Shown here piece by piece: positions 1 through 6,277 of a DNA stretch of 63,365 nucleotides. Location: IMG/VR virus record IMGVR_UViG_3300031566_000026, positions 1-63,365 of that record, one strand, 5' to 3'. The notes below the pieces were generated by a model. The model was not told the DNA's origin. It was given only the letters and a program-made list of their open reading frames with translations, and did not search any database. Position 1 is the first letter of the stretch, and every line of letters begins with the position of its first letter. This stretch comes from a virus. The position numbers and the translations under genes were made by a program.

Positions 1-59
1 GCCGCTCGGCCGTCGCCGGTGAGCGACGTTACGCCGAGGGCAGGGGGGCGGGGCAGGGC

Positions 60-87
60 GGCCTCAGCCTTTTCCGCCATTGAGGCC
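60..87. other. Inverted repeat downstream of the tRNA cluster
   Basis: A 7-bp inverted repeat (GGCCTCA/TGAGGCC) encloses a 14-nt loop about 45 nt beyond the last tRNA on the minus strand. It could end the tRNA transcript, but no U-tract follows it, so a terminator role is only a guess. Nothing else is recognisable in bases 1-132. Confidence 0.3.
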
Positions 88-132
88 GGTCAGGGCGGGA
101 CACCACCCCCACCTTCACCCGGCAGTGCTAAG

Positions 133-206
133 CAGGATCGACGGGACTTGAACCCGCGACCTCCGGAGTGACAGTCCGGCGCTCTAGCCATCTGAGCTAC
201 GACCCT
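133..206 (-). tRNA. tRNA-Asp(GTC)
   Basis: A full cloverleaf reads on the minus strand: a 7-bp acceptor, a D-arm starting TAGCTCAG, anticodon loop CTGTCAC (GTC) and a GGGTTCAAGTCCC T-arm. The discriminator is G, as usual for Asp. The 3' CCA is not encoded. It is the last member of the minus-strand tRNA array. Confidence 0.95.
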
Positions 207-218
207 ATGGGAGCTGGC

Positions 219-304
219 CCCCCGCCCGAGGTGTTGAACCCTGGCGCCCCGGAGTGTCAACCCGGGATACTGGCGAGGCTGTGGTCTTCCAATGCCACGC
301 GGGG
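219..304 (-). tRNA. Abnormal tRNA-Val(GAC)-like element, possibly a pseudo-tRNA
   Basis: The 3' half looks like tRNA: anticodon stem-loop CCGGG-TTGACAC-TCCGG (GAC, Val), a 5-nt variable region, a T-arm containing GGGTTCAA and a GGCGGGG acceptor strand that pairs with CCCCGCG upstream. The 5' half is wrong: roughly 11-14 extra nucleotides lie between a GGC/GCC D-type stem and the anticodon stem. It occupies a normal slot in the array between Gly and Asp. It may be a decayed tRNA or one needing unusual processing. Confidence 0.35.
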
Positions 305-310
305 GATTGA

Positions 311-383
311 AGTGCGAGACGGGCATCGAACCCGCGACCTTCAGCTTGGAAGGCTGACGCTCTGCCGATTGAGCTACTCGCAC
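311..383 (-). tRNA. tRNA-Gly(TCC)
   Basis: Acceptor GTGCGAG pairs with CTCGCAC. The D-arm begins TAGCTCAA, the anticodon loop is CTTCCAA (TCC) and the T-loop is GTTCGAT. The discriminator is T, typical of tRNA-Gly. CCA is not encoded. Confidence 0.96.
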
Positions 384-389
384 ACGGTA

Positions 390-461
390 CGGATCGGGTG
401 GGACTCGAACCCACGCATGCTTGATTAACAGTCAAGAGTTCTGCCGCTGAACTACCGATCC
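390..461 (-). tRNA. tRNA-Asn(GTT)
   Basis: Acceptor GGATCGG pairs with CCGATCC. The anticodon stem CTTGA/TCAAG holds loop CTGTTAA (GTT). The T-arm reads GTGGGTTCGAGTCCCAC and the discriminator is G, as in bacterial tRNA-Asn. CCA is not encoded. Confidence 0.96.
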
Positions 462-464
462 AAA

Positions 465-545
465 TGCACCGGGAAGGAGTCGAACCTCCACAGCCGAAGC
501 GGCGCGTTTACAGCGCGTTGTTCTCGCCACATGATCAGCCGGTGC
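465..545 (-). tRNA. tRNA-Tyr(GTA), long variable arm
   Basis: This is a class II tRNA. The acceptor is GCACCGG/CCGGTGC and the anticodon loop CTGTAAA (GTA). A CCG-CTT-CGG hairpin forms the long variable arm, and the T-arm is GGAGGTTCGACTCC. The discriminator is A. One D-stem pair appears mismatched. Confidence 0.92.
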
Positions 546-550
546 ATGTA

Positions 551-623
551 AGCTACGGGCGGGAATCGAACCCGCGACCTTCGCCTTACCATGGCGACGC
601 TCTGCCTGCTGAGCTACCGCAGC
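551..623 (-). tRNA. tRNA-Thr(GGT)
   Basis: Acceptor GCTGCGG pairs with CCGTAGC with one wobble. Anticodon stem TCGCC/GGCGA holds loop ATGGTAA (GGT). The T-arm is GCGGGTTCGATTCCCGC. CCA is not encoded. Confidence 0.95.
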
Positions 624-626
624 AAG

Positions 627-700
627 TCTGGACGGCGGGATTCGGACCCGCGACCCCCGCCACCCCAAGGCGGTGCGCTACCGGGCTGCGCCACGTCCAG
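627..700 (-). tRNA. tRNA-Pro(GGG)
   Basis: Acceptor CTGGACG pairs with CGTCCAG. The D-arm GGCGCAGCCCGGTAGCGC is typical of tRNA-Pro. The anticodon loop is TTGGGGT (GGG) in a CCGCC/GGCGG stem, and the T-loop is GTCCGAA. The discriminator is A. Confidence 0.95.
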
Positions 701-707
701 TCAAGAG

Positions 708-780
708 TGCCCCGAGCGCGACTCGAACGCGCGGCTTCTGGCTTCGGGGGCCAGCACTCTGTCCGCTGAGCTATCGGGGC
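708..780 (-). tRNA. tRNA-Arg(CCG) with C at position 33
   Basis: Acceptor GCCCCGA pairs with TCGGGGC and all arms are well formed. Anticodon stem CTGGC/GCCAG encloses the 7-nt loop CCCCGAA, giving anticodon CCG. Position 33 is then C instead of the near-universal U. The discriminator is A. Confidence 0.88.
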
Positions 781-783
781 AAA

Positions 784-857
784 CGGGACCGGAAGGAATC
801 GAACCCTCGACATCTCGCTCTGGAGGCGAGCGCTCTACCTAACTGAGCTACGGGCCC
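784..857 (-). tRNA. tRNA-Trp(CCA)
   Basis: Acceptor GGGCCCG pairs with CGGTCCC, with one wobble. Anticodon stem CTCGC/GCGAG holds loop CTCCAGA (CCA). The T-arm is GAGGGTTCGATTCCTTC and the discriminator is G, as expected for Trp. Confidence 0.94.
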
Positions 858-863
858 ATGAAG

Positions 864-937
864 TGGTCGGGGACGGAATCGGACCGCCGACGCGCGGCTC
901 TTCGGGCCGCCGCTCTACCGGGCTGAGCTACCCGACC
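864..937 (-). tRNA. tRNA-Phe(GAA) with C at position 33
   Basis: Acceptor GGTCGGG pairs with CCCGACC. The anticodon stem GCGGC/GCCGC is perfect and encloses loop CCGAAGA, so the anticodon is GAA and position 33 is C rather than U. The T-loop is GTCCGAT. It is the second tRNA of the array with C33. Confidence 0.88.
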
Positions 938-942
938 TTGTA

Positions 943-1014
943 CGCCCCCACGGGGAGTTGAACCCTCGTCCCGCAGCTTGAAAGACTGCTGTCCTGCCGT
1001 TAGACGATGGGGGC
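943..1014 (-). tRNA. tRNA-Glu(TTC)
   Basis: Acceptor GCCCCCA pairs with TGGGGGC, and the D-arm TCGTCTAACGG is typical of tRNA-Glu. The anticodon loop is CTTTCAA (TTC), the T-arm GAGGGTTCAACTCCCC and the discriminator G. Confidence 0.95.
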
Positions 1015-1021
1015 CGTGCGA

Positions 1022-1095
1022 TACCTCCAAGCGGATTCGAACCGCTGTCCTCACCTTGAGAGGGTGAAATCCTGTTCCGATTAGACGATGGAGGC
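1022..1095 (-). tRNA. tRNA-Glu(CTC)
   Basis: Acceptor GCCTCCA pairs with TGGAGGT (G1-U72 wobble). The D-arm is TCGTCTAATCGG, the anticodon loop CTCTCAA (CTC) and the T-arm AGCGGTTCGAATCCGCT. It is the first tRNA of the array in transcription order and pairs with tRNA-Glu(TTC) to cover both Glu codons. Confidence 0.93.
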
Positions 1096-1106
1096 GTTGC
1101 GGGGTC

Positions 1107-1140
1107 GGGCCGCCGCGGTCTCACCCCTGGCCGGCGGCCC
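1107..1140 (-). other. GC-rich hairpin just upstream of the tRNA array
   Basis: A perfect 9-bp inverted repeat (GGGCCGCCG/CGGCGGCCC) with a 16-nt loop ends 12 nt before the first tRNA on the minus strand. It may help separate the tRNA precursor from the leader transcript. No U-tract follows it. Confidence 0.4.
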
Positions 1141-1193
1141 GTCCCCTTCTTCCCTCAAGACCTGAGCTGTCAATCAACGGCCCCTCAAACGTC

Positions 1194-1233
1194 AAGCGCC
1201 CCGCCTCCTGCTGCTTCCGGGGGCGGGGCGCTT
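1194..1233 (-). terminator. Strong hairpin between leader ORF and tRNAs, terminator-like
   Basis: A perfect 12-bp inverted repeat (AAGCGCCCCGCC/GGCGGGGCGCTT) with a 16-nt loop lies after the small leader ORF. On the minus strand it is followed by TTGACGTTTG, only weakly U-rich, so termination would be partial at best. It could set how much transcript reaches the tRNAs. Confidence 0.4.
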
Positions 1234-1260
1234 CGTTCGCGCTTCCTGGTGCGGGTCCTC

Positions 1261-1443
1261 TCAGATCCCGCCCCCTCGGTCGCCCCGCTTACCCGTCAGT
1301 CGCTCGGCTCGCGCTTCATGCCGCCCGGCGTTCGGGTTGCGGGGCCACCGCATCGGTGTGATGACGCACGATGCGTCGGTCGTCGGCTGCCGATAATCGG
1401 CGCCCGCTGGCCTGGCGAATCGGGTTGAACTTCTCGCGTTCAT
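1261..1443 (-). CDS. Possible 60-residue leader peptide, basic
   Basis: This is a short ORF with a good ribosome site (AAGGGG, 5 nt before ATG). It lies just downstream of the best consensus promoter in the window and before the strong hairpin and tRNA array. The product is Arg-rich with no recognisable domain. A longer in-frame start at 1473 would sit at the predicted transcription start and have no ribosome site, so the internal ATG was chosen. The low-complexity composition means it could be non-coding; the promoter and ribosome-site context is the only support. Confidence 0.35.
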   Translation of the reverse strand: MNARSSTRFARPAGADYRQPTTDASCVITPMRWPRNPNAGRHEARAERLTGKRGDRGGGI

Positions 1444-1481
1444 CGTTGCCCCTTGGTGCGGCGTTTCCTGCATGAGCCTTC

Positions 1482-1510
1482 ATGATACGTTGCGCCTGCT
1501 CGAATGTAAA
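1482..1510 (-). promoter_or_regulatory. Sigma70-type promoter for the tRNA leader
   Basis: On the minus strand a TTTACA -35 box is separated by exactly 17 nt from a TATCAT -10 box. Transcription would start near 1475 and run through the small leader ORF into the tRNA array. The same TTTAC-N17-TA layout recurs at 2031-2059 and 33167-33195. Confidence 0.6.
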
Positions 1511-1969
1511 GGATCATCGCGAAAGTCGTTCGCGCGCCACGTTTTTCTTTTCCTTCTTCTGGGCATGCGGATACCGTTTAACCGTCGTGATGGACCAACA
1601 ACGCCGCTGACTGTAGATTGCCGAGAAGGAGGCGTCGTCCCGGCCGCCACTGGTCGCTGCCAGCTCCCGGGCATGGACAAGCCCGCCTAAGCATGACCTC
1701 CCGGTCGGCTGGGAGGCTCTACGGCGGCCCCCTGTAAAGGAAAAACCGGCGTCAACGACGGACCACGTCGCTCGGCAGCGTTGCGTGGATTTGGTGAGGC
1801 GCCGTTCCTTACGTCATCCCGTTGGATGCGGTCCCCTGGGCGGGGTTCCCCCGATAACGGTGTCAGAACTCGGGTCATGGGCAAAGCGAAGGCCCCCGAA
1901 CCATGCGCTCCAGGCTCCGTCAGGGGCCTCCCCGGCAGGGCCGGGACATGATACAGGGGCCTACACCAA

Positions 1970-2001
1970 AGTCTTCTAAATCTGACGGATTAAGAAGCAC
2001 T
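1970..2001 (-). other. AT-rich inverted repeat in the leader
   Basis: An imperfect inverted repeat (AGTCTTCTAAATC against GGATTAAGAAGCACT) lies about 25-55 nt downstream of the predicted start from the 2031-2059 promoter. It could act in attenuation or be a protein-binding site. No U-tract follows it on the minus strand. Confidence 0.3.
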
Positions 2002-2030
2002 CTGAGCCGTGGCCCAGGGTTGGCACCTAT

Positions 2031-2059
2031 ACGTTAAGGGTTTCTCCCCGGCGCGTAAA
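2031..2059 (-). promoter_or_regulatory. Candidate minus-strand promoter after the structural genes
   Basis: TTTACG and TAACGT are separated by 17 nt on the minus strand, matching the layout of the 33 kb candidate (TTTACG-N17-TAAACT). It sits just past the end of the last structural gene and would drive the leader and tRNA region. The -10 box is weak, which limits confidence. Confidence 0.4.
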
Positions 2060-2068
2060 GTCCCCTGC

Positions 2069-2734
2069 CTACGGCCTGGGACAGAACGCGTAGCACAGCA
2101 CGCCGCCGATCGCCGCCGGCGGCAGGGCCCGCAGCACCTTCATCCCCAGTGTGGGCTTCGCCGCCCTTCGCCATGCGTCCGTCGCCCGGACCTGGGCGGC
2201 CAGGGCCTCGTTCAGCCTGGCCACCTGCGCCGTGCTCGCCGTCCATCCGCTGTCGGCCTGGGCCCACAACCCCCGCCACGAGTCACGCTCGGCCTTCAGG
2301 GGCGCGAGGAGGGCCGTGGCCGCCCCTACCTCCCGGATCGCCGCTGCCAGGGCTCCACGGGCCGCCTCGTAGGTCTGGCGCGGCACCACCGTGGCGGTGT
2401 CGGCGAGCAGCCGTTCCAGGGAATCGGACCGAGCCGTCAGCACCACCCGCTCCGCGCGTCGGGCTTGGGCCTCGGCTGCCAACCGGCCCTCAGTGGCAGT
2501 CAGCGCCGCAGTCTGCGCCATGCTGGCCACCCGCTCGGCCAGGTAGGTCATCCGCATCTCGGCTATCACCGCCGAGTCCAATCGTACCGCTATGCGGAGA
2601 TCGTTCGCCACACGCTCGGCCTCCTCGGCCCGCCCGCGCTGCTTGGCGTTGCGCGAGTCTGCCACGAAGGCGCCGGCCAGGAACCCGCCCACCGCGCACG
2701 CCACCAGCACCCACCAGGGGACCGTGATCTTCAT
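2069..2734 (-). CDS. Membrane-anchored coiled-coil protein, candidate inner-membrane spanin
   Basis: This 221-residue protein starts with a short basic segment and a transmembrane helix (about residues 5-26). A long Ala/Glu/Arg-rich helical region (about 30-180), probably periplasmic coiled coil, follows, and the protein ends in a short hydrophobic Cys-containing tail. That layout fits an i-spanin, which links inner and outer membranes in the last step of lysis; the function is inferred from topology only. The start at 2734 follows a GGAGGG site; an upstream in-frame start would overlap the phosphoesterase gene. It is the last protein gene of the leftward operon. No lipobox-bearing outer-membrane partner is visible inside or beside it. 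Confidence 0.5.
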   Translation of the reverse strand: MKITVPWWVLVACAVGGFLAGAFVADSRNAKQRGRAEEAERVANDLRIAVRLDSAVIAEMRMTYLAERVASMAQTAALTATEGRLAAEAQARRAERVVLTARSDSLERLLADTATVVPRQTYEAARGALAAAIREVGAATALLAPLKAERDSWRGLWAQADSGWTASTAQVARLNEALAAQVRATDAWRRAAKPTLGMKVLRALPPAAIGGVLCYAFCPRP

Positions 2735-2738
2735 GCGG

Positions 2739-3818
2739 TTACCAACCCTCCGCCTTCCGGTCGAGCAAGAACACCGGGGCATACGTACTGATACCGTGCT
2801 CGGGACTGTTGAGCCACAACGATGCCACCGGCTCTTCGAAGGGCAGGTTGCAGGCGTAGGCGAACTCGTTGTACCCGATTGTGCTACCGCCCACGATCAG
2901 CCCGTGCAGGAAGTAGCTTTGGTGGAAGTGTCCCATGACCAGCACGTCCCACGGCTGCGCGGTCGCGGTGTCCCTACCACGCTTCCTGTGCGAGCCCAGC
3001 ATGAGCGGGGTGAGGAAGCCTGAGATACCAGAGCCCCCGTGGAACTGGTCCCCGTGCGTCAGGCAGTACCGCGTCCCGTAGACCGGGAAATGCAGGTCCG
3101 CCCCCGTGGCAACCTGCATCGTCACGCGCGCATCGTCCCGTAGTTCTCGGGCGACCAGCTGGTAGACCAGGCCATCGAAGCTGTCCCGCGCCTTGCCCTT
3201 GGCCCTCGGCTTCTTCGTCGTGCGCCCGTGGTTGCCCACCACCGCACCGACATGGATCTTCCCGAAGTAGTCGGCGAGCAGGCGGATCAGTGCGATGACC
3301 GGATCGAGCACGCCTATCACGCTCTCCGTCACATACTCCGTGTTCGTCTCCCGGAGTTCGTCGTGGATTTCGCCGCCGAGCAAGTCGCCGCCGAGCATGA
3401 GGTTGAAGCCATCGTACTCCACGCCGGTCAGGTAGTCGCGCGCCAGCTTGATCGCGCCATCGCCCGCCCGGTGGATGCGCTGCTCCGCGATCTTCGTATC
3501 GTAGCAGTTGACCCCGCCGATCTCCTCGGGCCGCACGCGCTCGCCCCAATGCACGTCGGTCAAGATCATGCTCGGGATGACCTTGTGGGCCCCACGCTTG
3601 CGCTTGGGCGGAACCAGCCACTTCGGGGGAGACAGGGCTGCGGCATCCAGCGCCTCGAATACCCCCAGGCGCCGACGTACCTCCGTCAACTCCTCCTCGC
3701 GGGCATGGAGCGTGACGCGCAGCGTGCGGTTGTCTCTTGCGATCTCCTGGTTCTCCGAAAATCTGGCTTCACCCTGCTCCGCCACGAAGGCGTCCAGTGA
3801 CTTCGCGTCTCCGTTCAT
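2739..3818 (-). CDS. Calcineurin-like metallophosphoesterase
   Basis: This 359-residue protein carries the metal-binding signatures of the family in order: TDVH (D88, H90), GGDLLGG (143-149), GNHGR (195-199), then THGDQFHG and GHFH in the C-terminal half. Such enzymes hydrolyse phosphodiesters or phosphomonoesters with two metal ions; phage members are often DNA-processing nucleases, but the substrate here is unknown. About 75 residues rich in charged helix precede the catalytic core. The start at 3818 follows a GGGGAGG site. It is 2 nt downstream of a small HTH-like gene, with which it may work on DNA. Confidence 0.88.
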   Translation of the reverse strand: MNGDAKSLDAFVAEQGEARFSENQEIARDNRTLRVTLHAREEELTEVRRRLGVFEALDAAALSPPKWLVPPKRKRGAHKVIPSMILTDVHWGERVRPEEIGGVNCYDTKIAEQRIHRAGDGAIKLARDYLTGVEYDGFNLMLGGDLLGGEIHDELRETNTEYVTESVIGVLDPVIALIRLLADYFGKIHVGAVVGNHGRTTKKPRAKGKARDSFDGLVYQLVARELRDDARVTMQVATGADLHFPVYGTRYCLTHGDQFHGGSGISGFLTPLMLGSHRKRGRDTATAQPWDVLVMGHFHQSYFLHGLIVGGSTIGYNEFAYACNLPFEEPVASLWLNSPEHGISTYAPVFLLDRKAEGW

Positions 3819-3820
3819 GG

Positions 3821-4066
3821 CTAGTGCCTCCCCGAGTAATGCGCGTCCAGGTCCGCATTGGTGACGGTCGCGCCCACCACCGTGATCAACCACTCAAGTT
3901 GATCAGCGCGCTTGACCTTCCGATCCGTGGCCCGCCGCAACTGGTCCCTGATGTCTTCCGCCAGATGGCACACAGGGCACTCCGCCCTCCGCCTGTCTTG
4001 CATGAAATCTACCAGAGACTTCACCGGCTGCGGTTCCGCCGTGTTTCCTGCTCCAGGCTTCGACAT
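3821..4066 (-). CDS. Small HTH-like protein upstream of the phosphoesterase
   Basis: This 81-residue protein has one CPVC pair near residue 30 and a basic helical segment that resembles a helix-turn-helix (about 35-75). The start follows AAGGGGGA. Its stop lies 2 nt before the phosphoesterase start, so the two are probably co-translated and may share a DNA-related role. The family resemblance is from memory of similar phage proteins and is not proven. Confidence 0.6.
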   Translation of the reverse strand: MSKPGAGNTAEPQPVKSLVDFMQDRRRAECPVCHLAEDIRDQLRRATDRKVKRADQLEWLITVVGATVTNADLDAHYSGRH

Positions 4067-4083
4067 AGTCGCGTTCCCCCTTG

Positions 4084-4356
4084 TTAGGTGGTACCGTCCT
4101 TACACAGGACCCGCACCTTGCGTAGCATGGCAGCCATGATCGTGGTGCCATCCCGCGCGTCACCCTCGACGTGTCCGCTAAGAAATATCTCGGAGTGGAT
4201 CGTGAGCGCCCGGGCCGTCCTCTCCCAGACCCAGCCGACCGTACGCACCCGTACAGGTGGGAGGTGCGCGCCCTTCTCGATGCTGTCCCCGGCCGCGTCC
4301 ATCCACTCAACGATGACCAGTTGACCGGGCCGCAAACGTACCGGGACGCGTTTCAT
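4084..4356 (-). CDS. Small beta-rich phage protein of unknown function
   Basis: This is a 90-residue protein whose pattern of VEWxDA, VGWV and a terminal LRKVRVL strand recalls a widespread class of small phage beta-barrel proteins with no assigned role. There are no Cys pairs or membrane segments. It lies between a membrane protein and the HTH-like gene. Confidence 0.6.
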   Translation of the reverse strand: MKRVPVRLRPGQLVIVEWMDAAGDSIEKGAHLPPVRVRTVGWVWERTARALTIHSEIFLSGHVEGDARDGTTIMAAMLRKVRVLCKDGTT

Positions 4357-4366
4357 CTCGTTGCCT

Positions 4367-4828
4367 TCACCATGTCTTCTCGCTCCAGCCGAAGTGCGGC
4401 ACCAGCCACGCGGCCACCGTCGCCCCAGCGATCACACCGAGGGCCAGGGCTGGGGAGGGGCCGAAAACGTCCGCGAAGTTGTGGCGCAGGATCAGCCCTA
4501 CCACCACGCCATCGAAGATGCCCGACCCACCGGCCAGGCCCTTCCACGATAGCACGCCCTTCGTGCCGGGCCTCGCCTGCTCGGCCACGTACCGCCGCCA
4601 TTGCGACAGTGTCTTCGCCCGGCGTGGGTCCTTGTCGTCGCGCAGGTCGATCACCCCGGCGATCTCCAGCGGCAGGAAAGCGGCGTACAGCCATGTGTAC
4701 CACGTGAGCGTGAAGGCCCCGCCCATGACGGGTGGCACCACGAACATCCCGGCCAGCCACGCCAGGTGCCACAGCGCCCACGGCCAGAGCCAGAACCCGG
4801 CCAGACTGATCCTCGCCTCGGTTGTCAT
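4367..4828 (-). CDS. Integral membrane protein in the lysis-like cluster
   Basis: The 153-residue product has hydrophobic segments at about residues 10-37, 38-62 and 125-148, with a charged loop between. Its ATG overlaps the stop of the DUF5675 gene (ATGA), so the two are translationally coupled. A holin or other lysis-associated role is possible from position, but the charged middle loop is not typical of small holins. No recognised domain. Confidence 0.6.
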   Translation of the reverse strand: MTTEARISLAGFWLWPWALWHLAWLAGMFVVPPVMGGAFTLTWYTWLYAAFLPLEIAGVIDLRDDKDPRRAKTLSQWRRYVAEQARPGTKGVLSWKGLAGGSGIFDGVVVGLILRHNFADVFGPSPALALGVIAGATVAAWLVPHFGWSEKTW

Positions 4829-5280
4829 GCGGGCTCCCGGTCAGAAAGGGTGATGCTCAGTTCCTTGCGCTCCGCCGCGTACACGACCAGCGGATACAGC
4901 CGCTCGTAGGCGGGCACCGAGCGCTGGACGGTGAACTCCTCCCCGCCGCTCATCTGCGGAGTCTCGCCCACCAGCACGCAGCCCTCCGTGTCCATGCGCG
5001 TGTTTCCGCAGTGGATCAGGATGTACTCGAAGCCCGGCACGTCGCGGATCCAGAGCATGCCGCGATGCCACTCGCCGAACCGCTTGGAGTAGCGCTGGTG
5101 GAACCCGCCCTCGGTGCGCAGCGTCACCATGTACGTGCCCGCCGGGATGCACGTCTCCCCGGGCACCTTCATGTGGCGCCGGGCGTCCTCCAGCGTCCAG
5201 CACACCGGCTCGCCGTTGAGGTACACCCGGCCCAGCGTGCTCTTCCGCCCGAGCCCCATCCGTTCTACGAATAGCTTCAT
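4825..5280 (-). CDS. DUF5675 family protein
   Basis: This 151-residue protein matches the DUF5675 pattern: a TLE segment, ETCIPAGTY (42-50), VPGF, then an IHCGN...DTEGC motif (H90, C101). The conserved His/Cys pair resembles the active site of YkuD-type L,D-transpeptidases, so a peptidoglycan role is plausible but unproven. It overlaps the genes on both sides by 4 nt, within a run of small membrane proteins that looks like a lysis cluster. Confidence 0.8.
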   Translation of the reverse strand: MKLFVERMGLGRKSTLGRVYLNGEPVCWTLEDARRHMKVPGETCIPAGTYMVTLRTEGGFHQRYSKRFGEWHRGMLWIRDVPGFEYILIHCGNTRMDTEGCVLVGETPQMSGGEEFTVQRSVPAYERLYPLVVYAAERKELSITLSDREPA

Positions 5281-5486
5281 GGGTTGTCCTCCAGCCCAGG
5301 GTTGCGGGCTTCACCCCGATTGTCGCGTAGTGCGTTGGTCAGGTGCCCGCCTCCCAACGCGACCATGCAGATTTCGCCGAACACCTTGATCGCCTCGACG
5401 GAGTCCTTCGTCACGGCCAAGTAGAAGCCTGCCCCCATCGCCAAGATGGACAGCACCAACCACCGGGAGGCGAGCCATCTGTTCAC
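5277..5486 (-). CDS. Small two-helix membrane protein, holin-like
   Basis: The gene starts with GTG, overlapping the stop of the upstream gene as GTGA. The 69-residue product has two hydrophobic segments (about 8-25 and 32-50) and a polar C-terminus. Size and topology fit a class II holin, inferred only. It is followed by DUF5675 with an ATGA overlap. Confidence 0.6.
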   Translation of the reverse strand: MNRWLASRWLVLSILAMGAGFYLAVTKDSVEAIKVFGEICMVALGGGHLTNALRDNRGEARNPGLEDNP

Positions 5487-5641
5487 AGGAGAGTCGCCAA
5501 AAGAAGGATCACGAACACGCCGATTGCTACGACGCGGAGAAGCCTCTGGTCCCGCTTGTCCTCAAGGACGTGCGCGTTCACCAGCTCCACCAGCACGCCC
5601 ACAATGACAGCAGCGCCAGCGATGACGGTGATCTGGATCAT
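5483..5641 (-). CDS. 52-residue two-helix membrane peptide
   Basis: This short gene has an AAGGAG site 7 nt before ATG and overlaps the next gene as GTGA. Two hydrophobic stretches (about residues 3-20 and 37-52) flank a charged loop. It is a second holin-like or holin-antagonist-like candidate next to the 69-residue membrane protein. Confidence 0.6.
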   Translation of the reverse strand: MIQITVIAGAAVIVGVLVELVNAHVLEDKRDQRLLRVVAIGVFVILLLATLL

Positions 5642-5696
5642 GGTGCAACTCCTTATCTGAGGAACCTCGACAGCACTACGGAGGCGAGCCAGCGGT

Positions 5697-6086
5697 TCAT
5701 GGTAGACGACTCTCCACAGTGTAGCGCCACCTCTCCAGCTCCTGGAGGCGTTGCAAGATCACGAGCTGATTGCCGATGATCGTGTTCACGGTTGTGGTCG
5801 ATGGCATGATCTGTTCCAGCCTCGATGTCCTGTCATCAATCCTGCGCGTCCAGACGAAGCCGCCGATGATCGCGGCAGCTACCAGCGTGCACAGCACCTT
5901 CATCGCGCCGCCCCACAGGCGCTTGCCGTTACCGTTACCGCTGCCGCCCTTCTTGGTGGCCTCCAGAAGTTCCCGAGTCGTCTTCGCCTCTGCCCTTACC
6001 TCTCGCAGCAGTTCCGCGATGGGATCCAGGTCTCCGGCGTGCAGGCGGGTGATCCGTTCACGCTCTGACTCGCCCATTGGAAGCAT
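5697..6086 (-). CDS. Single-pass membrane protein with flanking coiled coils
   Basis: The product (129 residues) has a charged helical N-terminus, a Gly/Asn linker, a transmembrane helix (about residues 60-80) and a C-terminal helical segment. Start choice: ATG at 6086 or 6077 are both served by GAGGGAAGG. It belongs to the lysis-like cluster; spanin or holin-accessory roles are possible. The 5' end overlaps the preceding small ORF. Confidence 0.6.
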   Translation of the reverse strand: MLPMGESERERITRLHAGDLDPIAELLREVRAEAKTTRELLEATKKGGSGNGNGKRLWGGAMKVLCTLVAAAIIGGFVWTRRIDDRTSRLEQIMPSTTTVNTIIGNQLVILQRLQELERWRYTVESRLP

Positions 6087-6198
6087 CCTTCCCTCGACGG
6101 TCGAGGCAGTAGTATGTGCGGATCTCCTGCAAGAGCGCACGCCATTCCACCACCACCTGGACCACGGCGGGCGGAACCTCCCTATCTGGCGGTGTCAT
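6058..6198 (-). CDS. Possible 46-residue protein
   Basis: A short ORF has GGAG 7 nt before its ATG and overlaps the next gene by about 29 nt. The product has a Pro-rich start and a hydrophobic-amphipathic middle (about residues 8-30). An in-frame ATG also exists at 6222. No known family. Confidence 0.4.
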   Translation of the reverse strand: MTPPDREVPPAVVQVVVEWRALLQEIRTYYCLDRRGKDASNGRVRA

Positions 6199-6225
6199 TG
6201 GCTTTCTCCGTTCGGGCACCATGGC

Positions 6226-6270
6226 TCAGACTCCGAAGATCGGGATGGGCAGGTTGAAGACGCGCAGCAT
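6226..6270 (-). CDS. Possible 14-residue hydrophobic peptide
   Basis: ATG followed by 14 codons (MLRVFNLPIPIFGV) and TGA lies between the collagen-like gene and the 46-residue ORF. It has no strong ribosome site, so translation is speculative. Its ATG lies a few bases past the previous stop, which would allow re-initiation. Confidence 0.2.
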   Translation of the reverse strand: MLRVFNLPIPIFGV

Positions 6271-6277
6271 GGTCGGG

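Larger units (their letters stand above)
1444..2030. other. Largely non-coding leader region
   Basis: No convincing gene is visible on either strand. The stretch holds a promoter at 1482-1510, an inverted repeat at 1970-2001 and scattered short GC-rich palindromes. It separates the last structural gene (ending 2069) from the tRNA array. I see no attachment site or iterons in it. Confidence 0.5.

Noticed and set aside
1-2030. Integration site next to the tRNA genes
   Set aside because: No integrase or tRNA-fragment repeat is visible in the window, so the tRNAs look like phage-encoded translation genes rather than an attachment site.
2490-2714. Nested outer-membrane spanin inside the spanin-like gene
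   Set aside because: The alternative frames have no lipobox or signal sequence.
1785-2791. Plus-strand frames in the leader and opposite the last structural gene
   Set aside because: They are Arg/Pro-rich with no family match or good start; the minus-strand spanin-like gene explains the conserved features there.
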